Source: Roseiflexus sp.
Lineage (GTDB): Bacteria > Chloroflexota > Chloroflexia > Chloroflexales > Roseiflexaceae
Length of the DNA stretch: 64,000 nt
Assembly (NCBI GenBank): GCA_017743475.1
Contig: JAGHYV010000001.1
Coordinates: forward strand, 1 to 64,000
Direction: 5' to 3'
In this document: positions 19,976 to 28,032 of the stretch, piece by piece
Position numbering within the stretch: the first letter of the stretch is position 1
Layout: each line of letters begins with the position of its first letter
The notes under the pieces: model-generated
Seen by the model: the letters and a program-made list of their open reading frames with translations, nothing else
What the model was told of the DNA's origin: nothing
The model's database searches: none
Translations under genes and position numbers: made by a program

Positions 19976-20135
19976 AGGCATCCTGGCTTCCGGCACTACG
20001 AACCGGTTACAGTTGCGGCACAGCGCTGGACTTGCACCAGCTTCCACCTTTACGCCCTGGCATCCGGGCCATCCGGGTCACCGCGACGGTTATTGGATTG
20101 GACATGTGCACGCACCGAACTCTGCCGATGCGTCT
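19976..20135 (-). ncRNA. Cobalamin (B12) riboswitch
   Basis: Minus strand: GGAAGCTGGTGCAAGTCCAGCGCTGTGCCGCAACTGTAACCGG...GCCGGAAGCCAGGATGCC, matching the conserved core. Confidence 0.92.
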
Positions 20136-20329
20136 GGCGAGATAGACGCTGTGTGGCATTCCAGAGTCATGTGCGGGGATATTATAGCACAACGCAACCA
20201 CCAGACTGTGCAGCGAACGAAAGCGATTCGGCTTCACATGGGAGTAAGGGCATCTCGCCCTGGTAGACGCGACGAGAGCGTCCCGCCCTCGCTTTGCGCG
20301 TGTGTTCCTCCAGATGTGAACAGCGCTGC

Positions 20330-20584
20330 TCACGAATCGTTCAGCACAATGACGCGCGGACCTGCGGTGCTGAAGACGCAACCCTCCGGATACGCGCCGC
20401 AGGTGCATCCGCGCCTGTGGCCAGCGCACCCGCTAACCGCGATATTCTTCAGACGACCCTTACGCACCCAGAATGCAATCATGCCTTTGAGCGCGCCCGG
20501 TTCGATCTGCAACTGCCGACTCAATTCATTGAGCGACACCAAACCGTTTGCCGCTTCAAGCGCTTCGAGAATTTGGTAGAGCAT
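20330..20584 (-). CDS. feoC: FeoC-like winged-helix regulator
   Basis: 84 aa: MLYQILEALEAANGLVSLNELSRQLQIEPGALKGMIAFWVRKGRL...CAGHRRGCTCGAYPEGC; adjacent to feoB. Confidence 0.8.
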   Translation of the reverse strand: MLYQILEALEAANGLVSLNELSRQLQIEPGALKGMIAFWVRKGRLKNIAVSGCAGHRRGCTCGAYPEGCVFSTAGPRVIVLNDS

Positions 20585-20714
20585 CCTTGTTCACCTGTAA
20601 CCTGCAATGTGCTCCTTGGAACCTCGCCTCGCTGCCGGGCAGGCGCAGCGCTGCTGCGCCCCTACTGCACCCTGCCGCCGGACGGGCGCTGCGCTGCCAC
20701 GCCCCTATTGCGAC

Positions 20715-22451
20715 CTACCCCTGCATCCCCAGCAGCACTCCGCCCTGGAACACGACAAACGCCGCCAGCCACGCAATGGCGAACTGCCCCAGCAGACTGA
20801 CCAGCATCCAGGATGTACCAAACTCATGCCGATTTGCCGCGAGCGCCGCGACGCACGGGGTGTAGAGCAGCACGAAGACCATAAATGCCAGCGCCGCCAG
20901 TGTGCTGTGACCGCCGCTGCTCGCTGCGAAGCCAGTCCGAATGGCAGCTGCCAGTCCTTCCACCACAGGTTCTTCTTCTGCATGGACCAGGTTGATGCCA
21001 ACGATCCCTGGTAGGGCGCGCAGCGCAGCGCCAATTGCTTCACCGAAACCATTGACGATGCTGGTCAGATCATCGGCGAGCGTCGCCGGTTCGTCGCCTG
21101 GAGTACTGCTCTCCTCCGCAGCGCTGCCATAGACCTGCATTAGCGTGCCGACGACCACTTCCTTGGCGATTAGACCGGTCACCAGCGCACCACTCGTTTC
21201 CCAGCGCCCAAAACCAAGAGGCGCAAACACCGGCGTTGCGGCGTTCGCAACGGCAGCAAATGCGCTCTGATCGACCGGCGTTTCGGCGAACGATCCCTCA
21301 CCGATGGGAATGGCGAGCAACAACCAGACGACGATACTGGTTGCCAGAATAATTGTTCCCGCCTTGCGCACAAAGGACGACGTGCGCTCCCACATCTGCC
21401 GCCAGACGCCGCGCAACGTCGGCATCCGGTACGGCGGCAATTCCAAGACGAATGGCGCCTGCGGCTGGCGGCGGAACAGCGTCTGCCGCAGCAACGCACC
21501 CATTCCAACCGCCACCACAATGCCGGTGAGATACAACCCGAAGATTACCTGGCCTGCAGAGGTGGGGAAGAAGACCATCGCAATCAGCACATACACTGGC
21601 AGACGCGCGCTGCAACTCATAAATGGCACTAAAAGACCGGTCAGTATCCGGTCACGACGGCTATCGAGCGTCCGGGTGGCATAGATTGCTGGCACAGAGC
21701 ATCCGAACCCGACGATCATCGGCAGAAAACTCTTGCCATGCAGACCGAGCGTGCGCATCAACCGGTCCATCACGAACGCCGCGCGCGCCATGTACCCGGA
21801 GTCTTCCAGTAGCGCGAGAGCAAAATAGAGCGACAGCAGCACTGGCACGAATGCCAGCACCCCGCCGACGCCAGCAATGACGCCATCGACCAGCAGCGAC
21901 TCGACCCACCCGCCATCCGCGCCGACCATCGCCAGCAGCGCAACCGTCCAGCGACTGACCGGACCGCTCAACACCCCGTCGAGCCAGTCCACAAACGGCG
22001 CAGCAACGTCGGTGGTCAACTTGAATACTACCCACATCACTGCCAGGAAGATCGGGATGCCCAGCCAGCGATGCGTCACTACACGGTCGATGCGATCAGA
22101 GAGAGTCACCGGCGCCTCAACTGGACGACGCACTGCCTGCGCGGCGATTGTGTGGACAAAACGATACCGCTGGTCAACAAGAGCAACATCCAGATCATCT
22201 CCGTAGATCTCGTGCAGTCGTTCCAGGCTCGCATCCAGCGCCGCCGCAACCGCAGGACCGCCAAGTTCACGGATGTCGTTCAGCAGCGACTCGTCTCCTT
22301 CGAGCGCCTGGATCGCCAGCCAGCGCGGCGGATACACTGCCAGTGCAGGCGTTTGCGCGAACAGTTCCGCCAGATGGCTCAGTTCCGTCTCGATTGGTGA
22401 CGGATAACGGAATGGCGCCTGATTGATGAACATCTCGACTGTTGTCATCAT
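20715..22451 (-). CDS. feoB: Ferrous iron transporter FeoB, membrane (gate) portion
   Basis: [60 protein letters not shown]; no G domain in this ORF. Confidence 0.9.
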   Translation of the reverse strand: MMTTVEMFINQAPFRYPSPIETELSHLAELFAQTPALAVYPPRWLAIQALEGDESLLNDIRELGGPAVAAALDASLERLHEIYGDDLDVALVDQRYRFVHTIAAQAVRRPVEAPVTLSDRIDRVVTHRWLGIPIFLAVMWVVFKLTTDVAAPFVDWLDGVLSGPVSRWTVALLAMVGADGGWVESLLVDGVIAGVGGVLAFVPVLLSLYFALALLEDSGYMARAAFVMDRLMRTLGLHGKSFLPMIVGFGCSVPAIYATRTLDSRRDRILTGLLVPFMSCSARLPVYVLIAMVFFPTSAGQVIFGLYLTGIVVAVGMGALLRQTLFRRQPQAPFVLELPPYRMPTLRGVWRQMWERTSSFVRKAGTIILATSIVVWLLLAIPIGEGSFAETPVDQSAFAAVANAATPVFAPLGFGRWETSGALVTGLIAKEVVVGTLMQVYGSAAEESSTPGDEPATLADDLTSIVNGFGEAIGAALRALPGIVGINLVHAEEEPVVEGLAAAIRTGFAASSGGHSTLAALAFMVFVLLYTPCVAALAANRHEFGTSWMLVSLLGQFAIAWLAAFVVFQGGVLLGMQG

Positions 22452-22978
22452 GCCACCTTTCGTACTGTCTGACGAACCGCCAGCCCTTCAATCAGCGTCG
22501 CCATTGTCGCTTTCAGCGCCGCCATCCCTTCGTTCTTGCTGGCGACCAGCGACACAACCGGCACACCCAATCCCCTGGCAAGGGCATCGGGGTTGAGTGT
22601 CATCCCCCGCGCTGCCGCGACATCAATCATGTTCAAGGCAACCAGAAGACGCGCACCGGTTTCGAGCAGTTGCGCCGTCAAATATAGGTTGCGCTCCAGA
22701 TTGGCGGCATCCACGACATTGATCACGAGATCGGGGCGGTCGCGCACAATGAAATCACGTGCGATCTGTTCTTCCAGCGAACGCGCCGCCAGACTGTACG
22801 CGCCGGGAAGATCAACAATCGTCACCACACGACCATTGAGTGTCAGTTGACCCTCTTTCCGCTCGACGGTTTTGCCAGGCCAGTTGCCGACGTGCTGCCG
22901 CAGACCAGTCAACGCATTGAAGATGGTGCTCTTGCCGACATTCGGATTACCGGCGAGTGCAACGATCACGTTTTTCAT
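22448..22978 (-). CDS. feoB: FeoB N-terminal G domain as a separate protein
   Basis: [46 protein letters not shown]; 4-nt overlap with downstream membrane part. Confidence 0.9.
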   Translation of the reverse strand: MKNVIVALAGNPNVGKSTIFNALTGLRQHVGNWPGKTVERKEGQLTLNGRVVTIVDLPGAYSLAARSLEEQIARDFIVRDRPDLVINVVDAANLERNLYLTAQLLETGARLLVALNMIDVAAARGMTLNPDALARGLGVPVVSLVASKNEGMAALKATMATLIEGLAVRQTVRKVA

Positions 22979-23232
22979 CGAGAACTCCCCTTCTCCGGGA
23001 TGGCGACAAGCAATGCCTGTGCCAGTGGATACCCAAGCGCCATGCGTGTATTGCCGACGGTAACCATTAACGCGCTGCCGCTATCGGCGACGACCGACAC
23101 TTCAACGCCGGGAACGAAGCCAAGTTCTGCCAGGCGATGCGCCGTGCGCTGGCTGCCGTTGATGCCGACCAGTCGCGTGCGCACCCCCTGACCGACGAAC
23201 ATCAGAGGAATAGAGTGATTATGCAGTTGCAT
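22975..23232 (-). CDS. feoA: FeoA family protein
   Basis: [48 protein letters not shown]. Confidence 0.85.
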   Translation of the reverse strand: MQLHNHSIPLMFVGQGVRTRLVGINGSQRTAHRLAELGFVPGVEVSVVADSGSALMVTVGNTRMALGYPLAQALLVAIPEKGSSR

Positions 23233-23475
23233 TGATCGGCTCCACCTGAATACAACATGCGTCGCTCTTCCGCAGTGACAGATGATACCCTTTGACAGTC
23301 AGTTCGAGCGGATCGCCGAGCGGCGCCAGCCTTGTTAACGTTACTGTTTCACCGTGAACAAGCCCCATATCGAGCAATCGTCGCCGCAACGCACGGTCAC
23401 CGCCAATCCGCACAATGATTGCACTGCGACCACAGGGAAGCTGGTCAAGGGTCACAGGAGTTCTATCGGACATTT
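23219..23475 (-). CDS. feoA: FeoA family protein (second copy)
   Basis: RLLDMGLVHGETVTLTRLAPLGDPLELTVKGYHLSLRKSDA. Confidence 0.88.
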
Positions 23476-23528
23476 GCGTTTCCTTTGCCAGGAATGTTCT
23501 GGCATTCCTCATCGAAGTCGCGTGAATA

Positions 23529-23546
23529 GTTAGGGTACACCTTAAC
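23529..23546. promoter_or_regulatory. Candidate DtxR/IdeR-type operator upstream of feoA
   Basis: Imperfect palindrome GTTAGGGTACACCTTAAC, 7 of 9 pairs complementary, 53 nt upstream of the feoA start. Confidence 0.45.
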
Positions 23547-23874
23547 TTTCGTTATACAGACTCACTCTCACGACTGCAAGTGGAAAACACACAACCAGAA
23601 GGAAAGAAAAGGTGACAAGGGGCAAGAGGGGAGAGGCGAGAGGGGGCAGGGAGGCGGGGCACCGTAGGGGCGCAGCGGCGCTGCGCCCAAACCGACTGCG
23701 CGGATGCACCCAAACCAACTGCGCGGCGGTGCCCTCACTGGCAGCCATGGGAAAGTCACAGGGCATCACAATTATATCGACAGTGCGTGGGTCAACCGAC
23801 TGACGTCGTCCATTCGCCTGGCAGTGACTGTCACATTTGTCGGGATCATCAGTGTGCGTTACTTCCTTCCCCAA

Positions 23875-24639
23875 TCACGGTGTCGTCAGTACTGAGGCGG
23901 ACGATTCCAGCGAGTCGTTTATCGGGCACACATGCGGTTCGCCGCGCATACACGACCAAAAGACGCTGCAACGTCGCCAGGCAGCATGGCGTGCGGCGTG
24001 CAGCGCGGCGTTGTCATCAAGTGTAATCCGATTGGCAAGCGACGGCGCCAGCGCAACCTGTTGTGTCCCAATCTGGAGCAACACTGCATGATCGGCGCCA
24101 ACCGCCAGCACTTCAGCGTCGGCGCCTGGCACAATTCCCTGCCGTGCCAGGAATGTCGCCGCTGCCGGTTCAACATCAACAGCTGCAATGACGCCACGTG
24201 TCCCTGCAGTGCAGGCGGTGAGCGGTCGTGGCGAAGCAGAAGAAGACGCCGGTTCGAGCGGCGCACGGGCATCAGGGGTGCGCTCCAGAAAGGCTCTGAG
24301 CGCCGCAACCAGACGATCCGAAGTGATGTGTTCGAGCTGGCATGCCAGATCATCAGCTTCTTCCGGGTCAATGCCCAGATTCTCGACCAAAAAGATGACC
24401 CATAGCCGACGGCGCGAGAGAATGCATTGCGCCCATTCCTCGCCGTCTGGCGTGAGCGTTACGCCCTTGTAGGGCTGGTACAACAGTAACCCTCGCTCTT
24501 CCAGCCGGTGACACATCTCATTCGCCGATACCTGTGAGACTCCAAGTTTGTTCGCCAGCAATGACAGCGGCACCGGTTGATCCGGCGCACTGCGCAGGAG
24601 CGCAGTCATCACCAGGTACATTTCGACGCTTTCGCTCAC
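23875..24639 (-). CDS. DtxR/MntR-family metal-dependent regulator with C-terminal FeoA-like domain
   Basis: SESVEMYLVMTALLRSA...LANKLGVSQVSANEMCHRLEERGLLLYQPYKGVTLT; EEADDLACQLEHITSDRLVAAL; start estimated (GTG at 24639). Confidence 0.85.
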   Translation of the reverse strand: MSESVEMYLVMTALLRSAPDQPVPLSLLANKLGVSQVSANEMCHRLEERGLLLYQPYKGVTLTPDGEEWAQCILSRRRLWVIFLVENLGIDPEEADDLACQLEHITSDRLVAALRAFLERTPDARAPLEPASSSASPRPLTACTAGTRGVIAAVDVEPAAATFLARQGIVPGADAEVLAVGADHAVLLQIGTQQVALAPSLANRITLDDNAALHAARHAAWRRCSVFWSCMRGEPHVCPINDSLESSASVLTTP

Positions 24640-24747
24640 ACGCGCCTCCGGCAATGTTTGGGTATGCCATAAATCTACGTGTAGCATACGACGGCGAGCG
24701 CAGGCTGTCAACCCGACCTGAAAACTACTCTGTCACTCCATACGGCG

Positions 24748-24777
24748 TTTGCATTTTCTCCTCCTCTATGCTATAAT
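24748..24777 (+). promoter_or_regulatory. Putative sigma70-type promoter of tRNA-Gly(GCC)
   Basis: TTTGCA-N18-TATAAT ending 13 nt before the tRNA. Confidence 0.5.
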
Positions 24778-24790
24778 CTTCTGCGTCGAT

Positions 24791-24866
24791 GCGGGAGTGG
24801 CTCAGCTGGTAGAGCGATACCTTGCCAAGGTATAGGTCGCGGGTTCGAATCCCGTCTCCCGCTCCA
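24791..24866 (+). tRNA. tRNA-Gly (anticodon GCC)
   Basis: gcgggagtggctcagctggtagagcgataccttgccaaggtataggtcgcgggttcgaatcccgtctcccgctcca folds as a cloverleaf; 3' CCA encoded. Confidence 0.97.
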
Positions 24867-24868
24867 AC

Positions 24869-24893
24869 AAAGCCGCTCAAACGAGCGGCTTTT
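24869..24893 (+). terminator. Intrinsic terminator after tRNA-Gly
   Basis: AAAGCCGCTC-AAAC-GAGCGGCTTTT. Confidence 0.75.
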
Positions 24894-24915
24894 GAGTTTC
24901 TTCTCTCCGCTGTGT

Positions 24916-25392
24916 ATGAACGACCTTACCCATCTCGACGAATCAGGACGCGCGCGGATGGTCGATGTCGGCGCGAAAGATGATACATTGCGCGAGGCGG
25001 TAGCGCGCGGCGAGGTGCGGATGCGCCCCGAAACGTTGCAGCGCCTTGCAACAGGCAATACGCCCAAAGGCGATGTGCTTGCCACGGCGCGGATCGCCGG
25101 TATTATGGCCGCCAAGCGCACTCCGGACCTAATTCCGCTCTGTCACCCCCTGTTGCTCACCCACGTCACTGTTGATGCGCATCTTGATGTCGCAACCTCA
25201 ACAGTTCAGATCGAAGCAACAGTGCGCACCGTTGGCAAGACAGGTGTAGAAATGGAAGCACTGACCGCAGTAAGTGTCGCGGCGCTCACGATCTACGACA
25301 TGTGCAAAGCGATTGATCGCGAGATGCAGATTAGTGCAATCCGTCTTGTGCGCAAAAGCGGCGGGCGAAGCAGTGACTTCGTGAGCGATTAG
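24916..25392 (+). CDS. moaC: Cyclic pyranopterin monophosphate synthase
   Basis: [64 protein letters not shown]. Confidence 0.95.
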   Translation: MNDLTHLDESGRARMVDVGAKDDTLREAVARGEVRMRPETLQRLATGNTPKGDVLATARIAGIMAAKRTPDLIPLCHPLLLTHVTVDAHLDVATSTVQIEATVRTVGKTGVEMEALTAVSVAALTIYDMCKAIDREMQISAIRLVRKSGGRSSDFVSD

Positions 25393-26117
25393 CGCAAAAG
25401 ATGCCCCCCATCAACCGGGAGTGTCACACCAGTTACATACCCGGCCTGTGCCAGGAAGATCACCGCATCGGCAATATCATCAGGGCTACCGATGCGCTGC
25501 AGCAGGGTGGTGCGTGCGACCCGTTCTGCCTGTTCAGCGCTCCAATCGTCAGGAAGCAGGACTGGACCCGGCGCAATCGCATTGACCCGAATTTCGGGCG
25601 CTAGGTCTTTTGCCAGCGCTCTGGTAAGTGTCACCACACCACCCTTGCTGATCAGGTACGGCGTGTGATTGCGCCACGGTCGTTCCACGCCCGCGTCGGC
25701 GATGTTGATAATTGCGCCATGCGATACGCGCAGGGCGTCAGCAGCACGTTGCGCGACGAAAAACATGCTGCGCAGGTTCGTGTTCAGCAACTCATTCCAA
25801 CGTTCTTCCGTCACGCTCCCAACCGGCGTTGATCCCCAAATGCCAGCATTGTTCACCAGAAGATCAAGCCGACCCCACTGTTCCAGCGTTGCGTCCACTA
25901 CACGCTCACAGTCAGCGACCCGGCTTAAGTCGCCGGGAATGGCGATACACTCCACGCCATACGTGCGCATTTCTAACATCACTTCTTCCGCTGACGCCGC
26001 AGATGTATGATAATGAATTGCAACCCGCATACCGGCGCGACCGAGCGCTAACGCGATCGCTCGCCCCAGTCGTCGCGCCCCGCCGGTGACCAGCGCAGCC
26101 TTGCCGTGAAGTCCCAT
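25389..26117 (-). CDS. Short-chain dehydrogenase/reductase
   Basis: [45 protein letters not shown]; start MGLHGK inside the longer ORF. Confidence 0.9.
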   Translation of the reverse strand: MGLHGKAALVTGGARRLGRAIALALGRAGMRVAIHYHTSAASAEEVMLEMRTYGVECIAIPGDLSRVADCERVVDATLEQWGRLDLLVNNAGIWGSTPVGSVTEERWNELLNTNLRSMFFVAQRAADALRVSHGAIINIADAGVERPWRNHTPYLISKGGVVTLTRALAKDLAPEIRVNAIAPGPVLLPDDWSAEQAERVARTTLLQRIGSPDDIADAVIFLAQAGYVTGVTLPVDGGHLLR

Positions 26118-26217
26118 GGTATGTCTTGCGCCTCCTGTCGTCCACGAAGAAACGAATCGATCAACGCACGAGCGAAAGCGCCAGCAAACGTGCGAATGAG
26201 ACAGCGAATCAAAGAAT

Positions 26218-27069
26218 TTACATAGATGATCGCGCCGCGGCAACGAACCGCCGCACCCGTTCAACATCCACACGATTTTCGATCCGACCGTCTTCTTTAA
26301 TGCTCGACCCGACAATCACGCCGTCTGCCACGTCCATAAAGGCAGCGATGTTGCGCTCATTGGCGCCACTGCCGATCAGAAGTGGGCGATCACCAGACAA
26401 CGCTTTCGCCTGTCGCACCTTCTCCAGATCGGGCGCATCACCGGTCATGCGCCCGGAAACGATCAACGCATCCGCGCCGCAGAAGCACGTCCACTCGATA
26501 TGGGTCGCCAGATCGATTCCTGGGAAGCGCACCGAATGCTTCTTATCGACATCGGCGAAGATTTTGATATGTTCGGCGTGCAGTTCCTTGCGTCGGCGCA
26601 TCAGGTCGGCAGCGCACCCCTCGTCCCACGCACCCGTATCCCATACTCCTGACCCGGTGAACATGCAGACGCGAATGAAACTGGCGCCGGCAGCAAGAGC
26701 AATCCCCAGGAGCGCGACACCGCCATTGTGCACTAGATTGATGCCAAGCGGCAGATCGATTGCGCGGCGAACGGCATGCGCCGCGACAGCATGGGCTGCG
26801 ATACTCTCCGGTTGCACATTCGGACCAGCACGAAATGGAATATCCCACATATTCTCGACGATTACCCCATCGACGCCGCCTTCAGCCAGAGCGTGGGCAT
26901 CGTAGAGCGCCTGATCAATGATCGTCTGCATTCCGTAGCCAGTATACGCTGGCGCACCCGGCAGGGGCCAGAGATGCACCATGCCGATAATCGGCTTCGG
27001 CGTGCGAAAGATTGCGCTCAAATCACGGATCCGCAGCGCATCGAGATGCTGTTTCCAGGGAGGTGTCAT
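26218..27069 (-). CDS. btpA: BtpA/SgcQ family protein
   Basis: IGMVHLWPLPGAPAYTGYGMQTIIDQALYDAHALAEGGVDGVIVENMWDIPF. Confidence 0.87.
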   Translation of the reverse strand: MTPPWKQHLDALRIRDLSAIFRTPKPIIGMVHLWPLPGAPAYTGYGMQTIIDQALYDAHALAEGGVDGVIVENMWDIPFRAGPNVQPESIAAHAVAAHAVRRAIDLPLGINLVHNGGVALLGIALAAGASFIRVCMFTGSGVWDTGAWDEGCAADLMRRRKELHAEHIKIFADVDKKHSVRFPGIDLATHIEWTCFCGADALIVSGRMTGDAPDLEKVRQAKALSGDRPLLIGSGANERNIAAFMDVADGVIVGSSIKEDGRIENRVDVERVRRFVAAARSSM

Positions 27070-27384
27070 GGTTTGTCGGTATAAAATTCTTTACGAATGC
27101 TTCAATGATAACAGGCGGAGGGGAGGGATGTCAACGAAACGTGTTGGAGAGGTTGAACAATGAAGGACGCACGGTACACGGGATAATGTCTCTCTCGGAG
27201 GGAGCGTTCCGGGGAACGATCACCGGTTTGCCGCACTCTGCCATGCGTTTGCCCCCTCATTCCCCCAACCCCCACAGGGAGAGAAGGGGGAGTTTGAGCA
27301 TCCTGATGCCTGAAACGGGGGAAGAAACGCAATTGCCGTGGGGCTTATGGAGATTGAGAATTAAATCCGCTATACCGAACGAGC

Positions 27385-27620
27385 CGTGGGGCTGAAGCCC
27401 TCGGCTACGCAGGGCGACGCCCGCCTGCGCGGGCGAGAGCGGAGTAATTGTTCAAAGACTATAAGCCCTCGGCTACGCGGTGCGAAGCTCGCCTGCGCGG
27501 AACGCGAACTCCAATGGTGACCCTCCCGACCATCGGCTATCGGCTACGAGAAGCCCTCGGCTATGCAGAGCAAAGCCTGCCTGCGCAGACTAGAGCGGAT
27601 TATGTATCCAAGGCCCATAA
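27385..27620. repeat. Three copies of GCCCTCGGCTAYGC-type repeat with GCCCGCCTGCGCGGGC hairpin core
   Basis: Units at about 27386, 27465 and 27552; inverted-orientation copies at 62424-62525. Confidence 0.8.
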
Positions 27621-27798
27621 TTTCGATCTACGAGAGAAGCGACCGAGCTAGAAGCGGACGCCTCGCGCAATGCGGTAGGCGCAGATAGGGGTCAACGTAA
27701 TCTGAGAACTGCTACAACCCTACACCGCGCTGCGGAAGTAGTCGCCGGGTAGCAATGTTTTGCTATTTGGCAGGGGATTGATTGCGACTGCTATGACC

Positions 27799-27963
27799 CT
27801 ACGCTGCATTGCGGAAGTAGTCGCCGCTCATCAGCTCGAAGATCAACTGATCAAGCGTGATCTCAGCTTCGTGGTAGGTCCGCGCGAAACCAACGAGTTC
27901 TCCGTCCAGGTACATCGCGTAGTCGTGTGTTTCGTGGTCGTAGACGATTTCTTTCCGGTACAT
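27799..27963 (-). CDS. Small hypothetical protein, 54 aa (MYRKEIVYDHETHDYAMYLDGELVGFARTYHEAEITLDQLIFELMSGDYFRNAA)
   Basis: Manual translation (below the supplied ORF track's apparent size cutoff); GGGGGA RBS-like stretch; TTGACA-N16-TATACT promoter upstream. Confidence 0.75.
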   Translation of the reverse strand: MYRKEIVYDHETHDYAMYLDGELVGFARTYHEAEITLDQLIFELMSGDYFRNAA

Positions 27964-27997
27964 GCTTGTCCCCCTTTTTTGTTTGTATCCCGTGTCT

Positions 27998-28025
27998 AGT
28001 ATAGCACAAACGTTCTAAATGTCAA
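27998..28025 (-). promoter_or_regulatory. Near-consensus sigma70 promoter for the 54-aa gene
   Basis: Minus strand: TTGACA TTTAGAACGTTTGTGC TATACT. Confidence 0.7.
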
Positions 28026-28032
28026 GCATGAC

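Noticed and set aside
22440-22460. feoB as a frameshifted pseudogene
   Set aside because: ATGA overlap, plausible start codon and intact domains on both sides fit a genuine split; kept as a finding with a resequencing check.
27760-27999. 79-aa plus-strand ORF
   Set aside because: The opposite-strand 54-aa ORF has a promoter, RBS and protein-like composition.
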